NCBI GenBank assembly: GCA_030247855.1
Contig: JAPDRN010000103.1
Location: forward strand, 1-64,000
Direction: 5' to 3'
Origin: Knufia peltigerae
Taxonomy: Eukaryota > Ascomycota > Eurotiomycetes > Chaetothyriales > Trichomeriaceae
DNA length: 64,000 bases
The notes below the pieces were generated by a model. The model did not search any database and was not told where the DNA came from. It worked only from the letters and a program-made list of their open reading frames with translations. A program made the position numbers and the translations under genes. Below, piece by piece: positions 1-10,956 of this stretch. Each line of letters opens with the position of its first letter. The first letter of the stretch is position 1.

Positions 1-573
1 ATAGAATTGGGTCAAATCTGGCACAAGATCCTTTACCACATAGGTGTGGGGCAGGGGATAGATCCGTGACTCCTTTGCAGTGTCTGTAGGGATTCGGCCT
101 GGCAAGTGCGTCAGCTCAACGGCTCATTCATTACCAAAGTTACTCAAAATCTTACAGAGGCAGGCCAGTGTGTTGACTCCATCGATGTTCATGGCGCAGC
201 TGCCGCATATACCCTCTCGGCAGCTTCGGCGAAAAGTCAGGGTAGGATCAACTTCATTTTTGATTCTGATCAAAGCATCCAACATCATAGGGCCGGTCTT
301 GTTCAGATCTAACGTGTAGGACTGCATCCGAGGTTTGGAGGTTGGCTCGTCTGGGTTCCATCGGTAGATGTGGAAAGTCTTGATCTTCGCACTCTTGCTC
401 GGGGCAGGTTCCTCGGCAGTCGTAGTCTGAGAGGCAGGGGTAGGAGGTCGGCTTGCAGAGGTATCGTAAGTTGAGCTCTCGGTAACGGTCGCATAGGATC
501 TCGCAGCCAGGGAGGATCGGAAGATGGATCGAGAGGGCGCGACCAGGCGCGAAGCTGTCCTAAGAGCTGCCAT
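1..573 (-). CDS. SDH2: Succinate dehydrogenase iron-sulfur subunit (partial, runs off the left edge)
   Basis: Mitochondrial complex II subunit that passes electrons from SdhA flavin to ubiquinone. Exon 1 is 156-573 and exon 2 runs from 98 off the window; the 57-bp intron (99-155) has a GTAAGA donor and a CCAG acceptor and restores the frame as LACL-CRIPTDTAKESRIYPLPH. The first ~35 residues are rich in Ala, Arg and Ser, as expected for a mitochondrial presequence. The 2Fe-2S ferredoxin fold is shown by CREGICGSCAMNIDG, with CRIP following across the intron. The 4Fe-4S/3Fe-4S C-terminal half lies outside the window. Start is the ATG at 571-573. It is divergent from the SDR at 1488. Family identity is certain; only the C-terminal portion is unseen. 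Confidence 0.97.
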
Positions 574-1487
574 TACGAACTTCTTGTCAAGCTGCTGAGA
601 ATAGAGGCCTCAGCAAACGGGAGTGGAGAGTAGAAATGATGGCGAGCACAGGAATTGAGGAGTGAAGACGAGTGAGAGCAACAGGAAGCGGCAAACAGTC
701 AATGACCTCTACTCAACCTCGGGACCAATCAAGTCAGTCGCAAATAATCGTAGATAGCGCCAAGCCTACAGGTCTTCTTCCGATCTACTTCCGAATCCCG
801 ACTGATTTTCGCTGGCAAAGGGATTCTTTGCTGCACTACTCCGTACGCGTTGTCCATTTTGTGTGAAGCAAAGATGAGACCATCAATTCAATAACAGGAC
901 TTTAGATGTGCCATTCAGTCCTGTTATGCGTGATCTAGACTCCCAGTTATGAGGATCGCCACTTCCAGAAGTCCACTATCTCCACAGACCATCGTAGGAC
1001 ATCCGCCAGCGTTGTCTAGCATCGCAGGGTTAGCATCGGTAAGGTGCCTGAATCTTTGTGTCTGTGAATATTTTCAGAAGATGTTGGACCTACGGACAAG
1101 GCTAGAGTTCAAAGGCCGCTTCATCATATCACTGAGGCAGCGAATTCCCCGCACGTGAAGCCAACATGTTATATCCATATCGCCCGACTCGTACTAAGTC
1201 AGCAGGTCGCAGGGGGCCACCAAAATGATACCAAACATTGTAGGCCATTGTTCCAAGACAAAGATACTTCCATAGTATCATAAGGGATCATCCGGAAATA
1301 GTCGCTATATCCGGGGTTCCGTGGGAGCTTAGAATCATTCTCGAAGAAAGGAGACACTGGTATGCGAACATAAGAAACTACATGTCCTCAGCCTCTTGAA
1401 ACGATCTAAAAAGATCATGAACCACCTTGTTCTCGCTTCAGCACCAGATTTGTCTTCAAACAAGCAAGAAACTGTCGAACCTCCAAC
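574..1487. other. Intergenic, divergent promoter region SDH2 / SDR
   Basis: No supported gene. The stretch must hold the promoters of SDH2 (leftward) and the SDR (rightward). One copy of the dispersed ACTCCGTAC word lies at 838-846. Short open frames here have no recognisable product. Confidence 0.6.
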
Positions 1488-2369
1488 ATGTCGGAGAACG
1501 CTGGACAGCCTGTCTGGCTCATCACGGGATCTAGTGCCGGCTTAGGGCTGGCTCTGACACGATATGCCCTCTCGCAAGGCCACAGGGTCATAGCCACATC
1601 GCGCAGTCCACCGAAGACCCCAGATCTCGTCCAAGAAGTAGAGAGCCAAGGTGGTAAATGGCTAGCTCTCGATACAACTCAAACAGACCAACAGATCAAG
1701 GAGATCGTTCGACAAGCAGAATCATTCTTCGGTCGGATCGATGTGCTGGTCAACAATGCTGCATTTTGTGTATTGGGCGCAGTCGAAGATCTGCCTGATG
1801 CAGATATCGTATTGCAGATGCGGACAAACTTCCTGGGTCCTGTAAGGATTATGCAGGCTGTCTTGCCTGGAATGAGAAAGCGCAGATCTGGCATGATCAT
1901 GAATGTGTCGAGTACACAAGGCTTTGTTGCAAGTCATGCTTGTGGCGTCTATGCAGCAAGCAAATTCGCCTTGGAAGCCATGTCCGAGGCTTGCAGAGCA
2001 GAGGTTGCGGCATTCGGTATTCGAGTCCTTATTATCGAACCTGGCGCATTCAGGACCGGTTTCGCCAACCCCAGCGCTGCCAAATACATCGAGCCTTCGG
2101 AAGCATACGCAGGAGAGCATGTGGTTAATCAGAGGCTGATTCAGGTGAACAAATATATCGGAACAGCCATGGGCTCCCCCGAAAAGGCTGCCATGGTCAT
2201 GTTCGAGGCTGCGACTGGGAAAGGGGCTGCAGGGGAGCTCATTGAGAAGGAGAAAATACTCAGGGTCATTCTTGGACCGGACAGCTGGAAGGCAATTGAC
2301 ATGAAAATCAAGGAGCTGAGAAGGAGTGCCGACCTGATCCAAGAGGTCGCCGCCTCGACAAATTTGTGA
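1488..2369 (+). CDS. Classical short-chain dehydrogenase/reductase
   Basis: A 293-aa single-exon NAD(P)-dependent oxidoreductase; the substrate is unknown. The Rossmann glycine motif TGSSAGLG is at residues 13-20, the NNAA structural motif is near 90, the catalytic serine lies in NVSST around 141-142, and the catalytic pair Y155/K159 is in YAASK. The YxxxK spacing and the PGAFRTGF segment resemble the large fungal group annotated as 17-beta-hydroxysteroid or retinol dehydrogenase-like SDRs. No signal peptide or membrane segment is evident, so it is probably cytosolic. The start ATG at 1488 sits in a good context and gives the full Rossmann fold with only a short leader. Neighbours (SDH2, ABC transporter) do not indicate a pathway. 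Confidence 0.93.
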   Translation: MSENAGQPVWLITGSSAGLGLALTRYALSQGHRVIATSRSPPKTPDLVQEVESQGGKWLALDTTQTDQQIKEIVRQAESFFGRIDVLVNNAAFCVLGAVEDLPDADIVLQMRTNFLGPVRIMQAVLPGMRKRRSGMIMNVSSTQGFVASHACGVYAASKFALEAMSEACRAEVAAFGIRVLIIEPGAFRTGFANPSAAKYIEPSEAYAGEHVVNQRLIQVNKYIGTAMGSPEKAAMVMFEAATGKGAAGELIEKEKILRVILGPDSWKAIDMKIKELRRSADLIQEVAASTNL

Positions 2370-3855
2370 ACGGCCCAGCCTTACACCGCCATCAGGTAAT
2401 AGTAAAAGTCATACCTTTCATCTCGCACTGCATACCTGTCTCAGCATTCGTACCCGGCAAGGACATAGCTTAAAGCCGTGATTAGTCAAAAGACCAATAT
2501 CATCTTGCCACAAAGTCCTGAGTGAGAACTCAAATGAGTTCACGGTTCAACATTGCATATGCATTTGATATTAGCGACATCCTGGTGCCCAAGTGTCTGG
2601 TTGAACTGGCTCCTCAGCTCGCTTTCGGCGCCGAAATCTAGGGCTCAGTCCACCAATAGATACCCTTGAACTGTAGTTCTACAAGCGTGTGGATATTCGT
2701 GATAGTGCAATCGTGCACGGGGAATTGCTTGGGGTAAGACGGATTTCCTAAAATGATGAATGGATTCACCGCCCTCAGCTATACTTGTTGGAGCCTTTGA
2801 GCCTCGAAAACCTGTTCATCATGTGCCGGGGAGGAGCAGAAGACTAACAAAATAAAAGAGACAACAATAGTGGTGGGGTCAATGGTGGCCGGGTTGTACA
2901 TCAGCCGGTCAGTAGAGCATTTATCTCCGTAGTACGAACAAGATGGCGGTTTTTGGAGGCCTACCAGGTGACTGTCATGTGTTGGCCAGAAACTGATGGC
3001 TGCATCACTGACCAGGACAGGGATATGTGATGATGGCGGTAGTTGAGGTCAATGCTGAACCAGGCGTTGATTATCTGTACTCTTATTCATACAGCAGGCC
3101 TGGGTTTTCATGTTGAAGTAGATCTGAATTAACGCTGAAGAATTCTCGTATCGGTGGGAGTGAATGTGGGGAGTGGTGGTTCTATTGTCAAAAAAAGTCC
3201 ATGGACAAAAAGATCGTAGTTCCAGGCGTTGACCCGTAGTTTAGGACCACGGGCAAACAACGTCGGCCGGGCTGATGCCTGTTGAGCCTACGAGCACTCG
3301 TACGAGTGCCTATTAGGGGGTCCAGAGTACCTACCTATGATCCCCCGGTATGTGTTGAATGGCTTGGGATGATTGCTAAGCTCGGCTCCAGTTAAGCCTC
3401 TTAGGGGCAAGTGTTGCGCACCAAGCTTCTGTCTCGCATGAATTGTGCAGATGAAGATTCCGCAGGGAGGCTCGATGGCGGTTCGCTAGGCTACAAGAAA
3501 AGCCCTTTCCAGCCAATCCAGACACCGGCAATTGTTTTCTCTCATCCACTTGCGGGGGTCCTCGTTGACTCTGTCACCTCGCTTTGCTGTGCCGCTTTGC
3601 CGTAAACATCAAAATGTCCAGGATATTTTCTATTACGACAGTATCCGAGATGTATGCGCCTAATCCTGGGCTCGTCCACTGCCGGTTGCATTCCATTCCG
3701 ACTGTGTTTTGCCTCAGAGAGTCATAACCTACATATGGGGTCTTTTCCCGTTCAAGGCTATTCCCATCATTGTGATGGACTCTTCAACCGACACTCACCC
3801 TTCCCCTCCTCCTCCCATACTCTCTCTACAATAGAAACAGAAGTCAACCGTCGCA
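2370..3855. other. Intergenic, upstream region of the ABC transporter
   Basis: No supported gene in 1.5 kb. It contains a perfect 16-bp palindrome at 3294-3309 (listed separately) and a pyrimidine-rich run at about 3798-3832 just before the transporter ATG, typical of a fungal transcription start region. A 72-codon frame beginning at 3654 overlaps the transporter start in another frame and would be an upstream ORF only if transcription began before it. Confidence 0.6.
3294..3309. promoter_or_regulatory. Perfect 16-bp palindrome
   Basis: The sequence GCACTCGTACGAGTGC equals its own reverse complement. It lies about 550 bp upstream of the ABC transporter start codon, in a region where fungal drug-transporter genes carry activator sites. 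A symmetric site suits a dimeric DNA-binding protein, but no factor is identified. Confidence 0.45.
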
Positions 3856-6800
3856 ATGGCGCGCCGCGATGAGGGCGATGACCTCGGTCGCGCCCTGTCG
3901 CAAGAGAACGTTGAGGAGCAAGACCTGGAGAAGAGAGACGAGCCCTCACAGTTTCTGGAGGTTCCTCGAGACTTAAAAAGAGTTGGTCGTGGTCAGAGCG
4001 AGGACAGCACACGTCTGGAAAAGATTGAGTCTGTGGCCACCACTGCGACCGAAGCTAGTACCGCTGTTCCTGTCAAGTCGAGGGAACCGGAAAAACGACG
4101 ATGGTACCACAGAATAAATCCGCTCCGTGGTACGCCTCCACCAGTGCCTGAAGAGCGGACAGTTTGCCGGGAATACAACGCCAGCTTTCTCAGCCTGTTG
4201 ACTTTCCAATGGATGAACCCTCTCATGACTACCGGGTACAAGCGGCCAATCGAAGTTAACGATATCTGGCTTGTCAATCCCGACCGAAGCTCTGCGACTA
4301 TGATTGATCTCCTCATGACGTCCTTCAAGAGGCGGACCGCACGAGGGGAGAGAAATCCCCTGCTCTGGGCGCTCTTCGATACTTTCCGTGGCGAATTCAT
4401 TTTGGGCGGAACATGTGCCCTGTTCTCGGCCTTGTTCCAAGTCTTCTCTCCCTTCACAACCAGATATCTCATTCAGTTTGCTTCGGACGCTTGGGTCGCA
4501 CAAAAGACAGGCCAACCTGCTCCAAGCATAGGCCGAGGTGTAGGTCTTGTGCTCGGTATCACTTTTATGCAGATTTGTCAATCGGTATCAACCAATCATT
4601 TCATCTACCGTGGTATGATGGTTGGAGGAGAGTGCAGGGCTGTCCTCATCAACGCTATCTTCGAGAAATCTCTGGTCATCTCTGGCCGCGCAAAAGCCGG
4701 TGGCAAAGCTCTGACAGACGAAGAAATCCCCGATGAGAATGACGAAGCTCAGAGCGAGAAGATCAGGGACCGCCCGCTGCTTTCTCGTGTGCTCTCGAAG
4801 AAGCTGCATCCAAAGGGAGGTCCGAAGGTAACTCCTGACAAAATGACTGGAGTCGCCGGGGATGGCACAGGTTGGAACAACGGGAAGATCGTCAACTTGA
4901 TGAGTGTTGATACCTATCGTGTTGACCAGGCTTCCGGTTTGTTCCATATCATGTGGACCTCCCCAATCCAAGTCATCATTGTCCTCGTGGTTCTCTGCGT
5001 GAACATTGGATACAGTGCCCTTGCAGGTTATGCTTTGCTGATCATCATGCTCCCGTTATTGACCAAGGCAATAAAGTCGTTGCTGATGCGCCGAAAGAAA
5101 ATCAACAAAGTGACTGACCAGCGTGTGACACTCACACAAGAAATTCTGGGCTCAGTGCGGTTCGTAAAGTTCTTCGGTTGGGAAACAAGCTTCCTTGATC
5201 GTCTCAAAGAACTTCGCAAAAGAGAAATCAGGGCTATACAGATATTGTTATCCATCAGAAACGCTATCAACGCCGTTGCCATGTCCATGCCCGTCTTTGC
5301 ATCGATGCTGTCTTTCATCACATACTCACTATCTAACCACAGCTTGGCCCCGGCCCGAGTGTTTTCCTCCCTGGCTCTCTTCAACTCATTGCGGATGCCC
5401 CTCAATCTGCTGCCGTTGGTATTAGGTCAAGTCACCGACGCACAGAATTCTCTGCAGCGTATTCAGGAATTCCTCCTCTCCGAAGAACAAAAGGACCAGG
5501 TCATATGGGATGAAAACCTGGACCATGCGGTGGAAGTCGATCATGCCTCATTTACATGGGAACGCACGGCGTCTCAAGACAAAGAAGGCCCTGGTACTTT
5601 CCAAACAAAAGGCCAACTTGTGGCTGCGAAAAAGGCCGCCAAGGAAAGGAAGAAGGCCGAAAAGAAGGCTGCAAAGGCCGCGAAAAGGAGCAAGAAATCA
5701 CCTCTTGCATCCAACGAGGACATTGCAAGCGAGACGACGGAAGTCGAGCCGTTCAAGTTGCAAAATATGGACTTTACGGTTGGCAGAAACGAACTACTGG
5801 CTGTTATTGGCACCGTGGGTTCTGGTAAGACATCACTGCTTGCCGCATTAGCAGGTGACATGAGGAAGACGGGTGGCAAAGTCAAAATGGCCTCAACGCG
5901 AGCCTTCTGCCCGCAATATGCCTGGATCCAGAATGCAACGTTGAAAGACAATATTTTGTTCGGTAAACCGTACAAGTCCAGATGGTACAGAGATGTTATT
6001 GACGCCTGCGCTCTGCGTCCTGATCTGGATATTCTCCCTGCTGGTGATCAGACTGAGATCGGAGAACGTGGTATCACTTTATCGGGTGGTCAAAAGCAGC
6101 GACTGAACATTGCTCGAGCAATCTACTTTGACGCTGACATCGTTCTCATGGATGATCCTTTGTCTGCTGTCGACGCGCACGTCGGACGCCACATCATGGA
6201 CGAAGCAATCTGCGGCTTGATGAAAAATAAGTGTCGTATTCTTGCCACCCATCAGCTGCATGTCTTGTCTCGGTGCGACAGAATCATTTGGATGGAAGAC
6301 GGCCATATCCAGGCTATCGACACCTTCGACAACTTGATGGCCCACAGCGTTGACTTTCAGAAATTGATGGCCACGACTGCCCAGGAAGAAACCCAGGTCG
6401 CGAAAGCTGAAGATGAAGAAGAGGGCGAGAAGAAGCCAGAAAAGAAGCTTAAGAAAGGAAAGGCTCTCATGCAGCAAGAGGAGCGGTCAGTGAGTTCGGT
6501 CAGTTGGGGTGTATGGAAAGCGTATATCAAAGCATCCGGCTCACCAATATTGTGGCCGCTGATCGCGATCTCATTGATCATGTCCCAGGGTTCCAACATT
6601 GTCACTAGTCTGTGGCTTAGTTGGTGGACTAGTGACAAGTTCGGATTCTCTGAAGGAGCATACATTGGTGTCTATGCCGGTCTAGGCTTTTCTCAAGCCA
6701 TTCTCATGTTCATTTTCGCCACGATTCTGTCCACCAGTGGAACAAACGCCAGCAAAGCATTGCTGCAAAAAGCCATGACCCGAGTCTTGCGGGCTCCCAT

Positions 6801-8316
6801 GTCCTTCTTCGATACCACACCTCTAGGGCGCATAACCAACCGATTCTCCAAGGATGTTGATTCGATGGACAACAATCTCACAGATGCTATGAGGATGTAC
6901 TTCTTGACATTGGCCATGATCACTTCGGTTTTCGCTCTGATCATTGCTTATTTCCACTATTTTGCGGTGGCCTTGGGGCCACTATTTTTACTCTTCTTGT
7001 TTGCTTCCAGCTATTACCGAGCATCGGCACGAGAAATCAAGAGGCACGAGGCGGTCCTGAGATCTACTGTGTTTGCACGATTTTCAGAGTCTATTTCCGG
7101 GTCGGCATCTATTCGAGCATACGGCCTGCAAAACTATTTTACATCACGCATTCGGGAAGCTATTGATGATATGGACTCTGCATACTACCTGACCTTTGCG
7201 AATCAACGTTGGTTATCTACGCGATTGGACGCCATTGGAAATGTTCTTGTCTTTGTCACCGGTATTTTGGTCGTGACCGATCGCTTCAACGTCAATCCGA
7301 GCATAGCGGGTTTGGTTTTGTCCTACATTTTGGCCATTGTGCAAATGATCCAGTTCACAGTACGACAGCTAGCAGAGGTCGAGAACAATATGAACGCAAC
7401 GGAGCGGCTGCACTATTACGGGTCTGAGCTTGGTCAGGAAGCGCCTCTCAAACTTCGAGATGTTCCGGATTCGTGGCCACCGGCAGGAGCTATCAGCTTC
7501 AACAAGGTAGAAATGCGATATCGACCGGAACTTCCGCTTGTGCTCAAGGGGTTGGATTTCCAGGTTCGAGGAGGAGAAAGAATTGGCATCGTCGGTAGAA
7601 CTGGCGCCGGAAAATCATCCATCATGTCTGCCCTTTTCCGGCTGACAGAACTTACGAGCGGTCAAATCAAAATCGACGATATTGATATTTCGACTGTGGG
7701 CCTGTACGATTTACGATCACGACTGTCCATCATTCCTCAAGATCCGACCCTGTTCCGCGGCACGGTCAGATCTAACCTGGACCCTTTCAATGAACATACA
7801 GATCTTGATCTGTGGGCTGCTTTACGCAAAGCTGACCTTGTTGGCGAGGAAACGACCAACGAAAAAGAGGATCGTCCTCATACAGCCGAGACAGCTGTGA
7901 CTTCGACCTCCAATGTCAACGAGCAGACATCAGGATCAAACCGCATCCACCTCGACAGTACGGTGGAAGAAGAAGGATTGAACTTCTCTCTCGGTCAAAG
8001 ACAGTTGATGGCTCTTGCGCGGGCTCTGGTGCGAAACTCTCAGATCATTGTTTGTGACGAAGCTACATCCTCGGTCGATTTTGAAACAGATGAGAAGATT
8101 CAACGGACCATGAGAACGGGGTTTGCGGGCAAGACTCTTCTCTGTATTGCCCATCGTCTGAAGACTATTATCAATTACGATCGAATCTGTGTGATGGACC
8201 AAGGACGAATTGCCGAACTTGATTCCCCGATCAACCTGTTTGAAGCGAATGGCATTTTCCGGAGCATGTGCGACAAGAGCCGTATCGTTCGGGAGGACTT
8301 CTTCAGAGAGTCATAG
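3856..8316 (+). CDS. YOR1: ABCC-family multidrug transporter, YOR1-type
   Basis: A 1486-aa single-exon full-size ABC exporter, most like yeast Yor1 (organic-anion and drug efflux at the plasma membrane). Order: acidic, charged N-terminus; SFLSLLTFQWMNPLM opening the first membrane domain without a TMD0; TMD1; NBD1 with Walker A GTVGSGKT at 652-659, signature LSGGQKQR at 742-749 and Walker B IVLMDDPLSAVD; a charged linker near 850-870; TMD2; NBD2 with Walker A GRTGAGKSS starting at 1247, the signature region FSLGQRQ at 1377-1383 and IVCDEATSSVD after it. The degenerate NBD2 signature (SLGQ) is usual in ABCC proteins. A Lys/Ala-rich insertion (about 592-616) precedes NBD1 and is unusual. Substrate cannot be read from sequence. 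Confidence 0.95.
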   Translation: MARRDEGDDLGRALSQENVEEQDLEKRDEPSQFLEVPRDLKRVGRGQSEDSTRLEKIESVATTATEASTAVPVKSREPEKRRWYHRINPLRGTPPPVPEERTVCREYNASFLSLLTFQWMNPLMTTGYKRPIEVNDIWLVNPDRSSATMIDLLMTSFKRRTARGERNPLLWALFDTFRGEFILGGTCALFSALFQVFSPFTTRYLIQFASDAWVAQKTGQPAPSIGRGVGLVLGITFMQICQSVSTNHFIYRGMMVGGECRAVLINAIFEKSLVISGRAKAGGKALTDEEIPDENDEAQSEKIRDRPLLSRVLSKKLHPKGGPKVTPDKMTGVAGDGTGWNNGKIVNLMSVDTYRVDQASGLFHIMWTSPIQVIIVLVVLCVNIGYSALAGYALLIIMLPLLTKAIKSLLMRRKKINKVTDQRVTLTQEILGSVRFVKFFGWETSFLDRLKELRKREIRAIQILLSIRNAINAVAMSMPVFASMLSFITYSLSNHSLAPARVFSSLALFNSLRMPLNLLPLVLGQVTDAQNSLQRIQEFLLSEEQKDQVIWDENLDHAVEVDHASFTWERTASQDKEGPGTFQTKGQLVAAKKAAKERKKAEKKAAKAAKRSKKSPLASNEDIASETTEVEPFKLQNMDFTVGRNELLAVIGTVGSGKTSLLAALAGDMRKTGGKVKMASTRAFCPQYAWIQNATLKDNILFGKPYKSRWYRDVIDACALRPDLDILPAGDQTEIGERGITLSGGQKQRLNIARAIYFDADIVLMDDPLSAVDAHVGRHIMDEAICGLMKNKCRILATHQLHVLSRCDRIIWMEDGHIQAIDTFDNLMAHSVDFQKLMATTAQEETQVAKAEDEEEGEKKPEKKLKKGKALMQQEERSVSSVSWGVWKAYIKASGSPILWPLIAISLIMSQGSNIVTSLWLSWWTSDKFGFSEGAYIGVYAGLGFSQAILMFIFATILSTSGTNASKALLQKAMTRVLRAPMSFFDTTPLGRITNRFSKDVDSMDNNLTDAMRMYFLTLAMITSVFALIIAYFHYFAVALGPLFLLFLFASSYYRASAREIKRHEAVLRSTVFARFSESISGSASIRAYGLQNYFTSRIREAIDDMDSAYYLTFANQRWLSTRLDAIGNVLVFVTGILVVTDRFNVNPSIAGLVLSYILAIVQMIQFTVRQLAEVENNMNATERLHYYGSELGQEAPLKLRDVPDSWPPAGAISFNKVEMRYRPELPLVLKGLDFQVRGGERIGIVGRTGAGKSSIMSALFRLTELTSGQIKIDDIDISTVGLYDLRSRLSIIPQDPTLFRGTVRSNLDPFNEHTDLDLWAALRKADLVGEETTNEKEDRPHTAETAVTSTSNVNEQTSGSNRIHLDSTVEEEGLNFSLGQRQLMALARALVRNSQIIVCDEATSSVDFETDEKIQRTMRTGFAGKTLLCIAHRLKTIINYDRICVMDQGRIAELDSPINLFEANGIFRSMCDKSRIVREDFFRES

Positions 8317-9912
8317 AAAGAACCTTGCAGGTGGTACTGTCAGAGGTTGAAGATCTGTATTGGCTTTTTTCAGTTTAATAAGATATACGGATACTCCGTA
8401 TGCAGAAGTATTGACTGAGATGAATGACTTGGAATGGAAAATACTCTAATATCTTGGATCTCGTTCTCGTATGGTACACATCGGCCAGAGTAATCTTCTG
8501 GGTGGTGCTCGTGAAATGGGTCGCACGATGAAATAAAACCCTACAGTAGGGTACTGGTACTGAGTAGAAATTGAGTGGATGAGTGAGCAGCTGAGGTCAG
8601 GGCCACCATTCCCACCGGTCTTGCTACCTTCTCCCAAAAGTGGAATTAGCCAGGAACAAGATGTCGACACCAGATCCACAGAGGCGAACCACATACGAGT
8701 GCCGAAGAGAGTGACACACCACCCGGGCACTTTACCATCCGCACCCAGTGGGTTCTGACAGTTCACTATTCCTGACCGAAGTGAGACCACAAGAAACAAG
8801 ATTCTCCGTGCAGGTGAAGCAGGAATTCTCTACGAAGGAGATGTTTGAAGAAAAAGTTCACATCTGTCCGTACTCTGTAACTCTGTATCCGTACAGGTGA
8901 TTCGAGAAGCGCAGTCTATCTGTAATTACATACTCGTACTGTAGGGGTTTGCGTCAAGCTCTCCATAGGCGCGCATTAGCCTAATGGACCCCCTAGAAGC
9001 CCCTTCCAACGAATACCCCAGCCTTGTACTCCGCCAACCTCCAGGGGTGGCTAGTGTTCGGTAGGCCACGCCAACAAAAAACCAGGTTGGTGCAGCACAG
9101 TATGTACATATGTGGATGAGTGGATGTGATGATCTCGTTCGCCCCTTGTTCCACATGCACCCCGGTCGAGCTTCATCAAAAAAGCCCTGGGCCATGTTTG
9201 ATTACTTTTCCCATCACCATCACAGTCAACCGAACATTTGACTCTTTGGCTATTGAGACACTACGAGACAATATTACAGTTACCGTTACCTGACTCGTAC
9301 TCCGTACTGTAAGGACATGGATCTTTCAGTACTGCGGACCCGGATTCGTCCTCCATACCTCTCCCATCATGACATCCCAGGAACTCGTACTCTGTGCTCC
9401 CGTTGACCTTGAGTTCTGTTCTGCATACCTACCACTTGATTTGAACCTGTTTCTTGTTCTGCAACCTCATCAAACAACATACTGACACAACGACTCCCCC
9501 CTCCTTCTTTCCAAAGAGTATTTGTGGTACGGAGTAACATACACTACCAAACACTACCAAACGCAGTCACGACCAAGTGAATCATCAGCCAGCCTTCCTC
9601 ATACTCTCTCCTCCATGTGAATAAATTCACCATTTCTGACTCGATACTCGCTACGAACTCTTCAGTCAACATCTTCGGGTCCTTGACGACTTCACTCACT
9701 TTCAGAAAACATTTGTTGCTCGGTTCATTTCATCAACAAACCCACCACCACCCATCAAAATGAACTTTTAAGCCCTCCAAATCCCAAAAAGCATCAGTCC
9801 TTTCCTGGCCAAAAAGAGTCTTTCTAGTGCACATCTCGTCTGGCGCAGACAAAAGTATCTCTATCACCCTCCTACAGAGTATCCTCAACGCACAGCCAAA
9901 GGCATACACACC
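8317..9912. other. Intergenic, long leader region of the 178-aa membrane protein
   Basis: No supported gene in 1.6 kb. The right half (9400-9900) is rich in C, T and CAxCAC runs, like a fungal promoter plus long 5' leader. It has TACTCCGTA/TACGGAGT copies at 8392-8400, 9298-9307 and 9530-9537, and a three-codon upstream ORF at 9760-9771. Confidence 0.6.
9760..9771 (+). promoter_or_regulatory. Minimal upstream ORF (Met-Asn-Phe-stop)
   Basis: ATG AAC TTT TAA lies in a strong initiation context (ATCAAAATG), about 150 bp before the ATG of the 178-aa protein and inside its likely leader. If the transcript includes it, it would load and release ribosomes ahead of the main frame. The transcript start is not visible, so the role is inference. 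Confidence 0.45.
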
Positions 9913-10449
9913 ATGAATCCCCTGGGAGACAAGAAGATGGATGAGGGCACCGAACTCGACGAACGCAAGTCAGCATCTCCTCCGTCGACCGAACCGAAAG
10001 AAGCATCAAGCGATTACGATCCTTGTGTCAATGCCAAAATCACGTCCCCTTTCTACTTGTACAACCACGACTCGCCTCGACCGTCCTTTGACGTTAACCG
10101 CAAGTCCTTTCCTCAAGTCACTCTCCGAGACCTCGAAGCTGGCACTGGCACCGGCACCGGCACTCCCAACCTAACCCCCACGGTCACGCAAGAGAAACGA
10201 GATGCACAGAATGACGTGGCGGGCGGAAGACTCAAGTTCTGGCAAACACCAAAGAAACAATGCATGACAAGGCCGAAACAACGTGGTTGTGGATGGTTGA
10301 AACAGATGCCTAAACGTCAACGGTTGCTGGTCAAGGTCCTGATTGCCATGGTCATTATCGGTGCCATGGTGGGTATCGCAGTGGGAATTACTGCCGCGGT
10401 TCACGGTGGAGTGTACAAGAATAACAATTCTACTACATCGCTCGGTTGA
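9913..10449 (+). CDS. Small single-pass membrane protein, function unknown
   Basis: A 178-aa single-exon protein. The first ~135 residues are polar and disordered, rich in Ser, Pro, Glu and Lys, with a short Gly-Thr repeat (GTGTGTGT near 80). A basic stretch (KTPKKQ...KQRGCGW...MPKRQR) leads into one hydrophobic segment, about 139-163 (LLVKVLIAMVIIGAMVGIAVGITAAV), and a short tail with an NNS sequon. This suggests an integral membrane protein with a cytosolic N-terminus held by basic residues. I do not recognise a named family. The coding frame fits better than alternatives because composition changes from low-complexity leader to ordered basic/hydrophobic pattern exactly in frame. Confidence 0.75.
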   Translation: MNPLGDKKMDEGTELDERKSASPPSTEPKEASSDYDPCVNAKITSPFYLYNHDSPRPSFDVNRKSFPQVTLRDLEAGTGTGTGTPNLTPTVTQEKRDAQNDVAGGRLKFWQTPKKQCMTRPKQRGCGWLKQMPKRQRLLVKVLIAMVIIGAMVGIAVGITAAVHGGVYKNNNSTTSLG

Positions 10450-10956
10450 TCTGGCTTTGGTGGTGTCGAGACGAAATGGGAACCTGGACTACGGAGTACT
10501 ATGATATTAATATTCGGCATGGAGTTTTCGAGGGTGGATTGTGATTTTTGTGAATACCCCAATACAGCATCGATGACAGACAGACAATAAGCACTTCAAG
10601 GCCTGCGTAGGCTTGAGATGGACAAGAACATGGACAGGTTCAATCACTTGAAACACGCTTTCTCTCCGGGGTATCAGAGACATGGAATACAACTAATGTT
10701 TCTCGAGTTGTCGTGCTATTGTCACTCGTTACTCCGTACGTGTGAAGATTGATTGCCCTACAACTTGATCTGACTCGGTACATGGAATGCTACTGTATCT
10801 TTGGGGTATTTGCCACCATTTGACTTGTCCATGTCTGGGTATATCTCGTTCTCCCTTGCGAGCACCTTTGTCCGAATACTGCTAACCACACACAACCACC
10901 CCCCTCCTCTTTGCAACACTCGTGGTTCCTTGGACTTGATGTGGGTATCGGTCAAT
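10450..10956. other. Intergenic, convergent 3' ends
   Basis: Lies between the 3' ends of the 178-aa protein and the cysteine-rich protein. It holds TACGGAGTAC at 10490-10499 and ACTCCGTACG at 10731-10740. No gene is seen. Confidence 0.6.
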
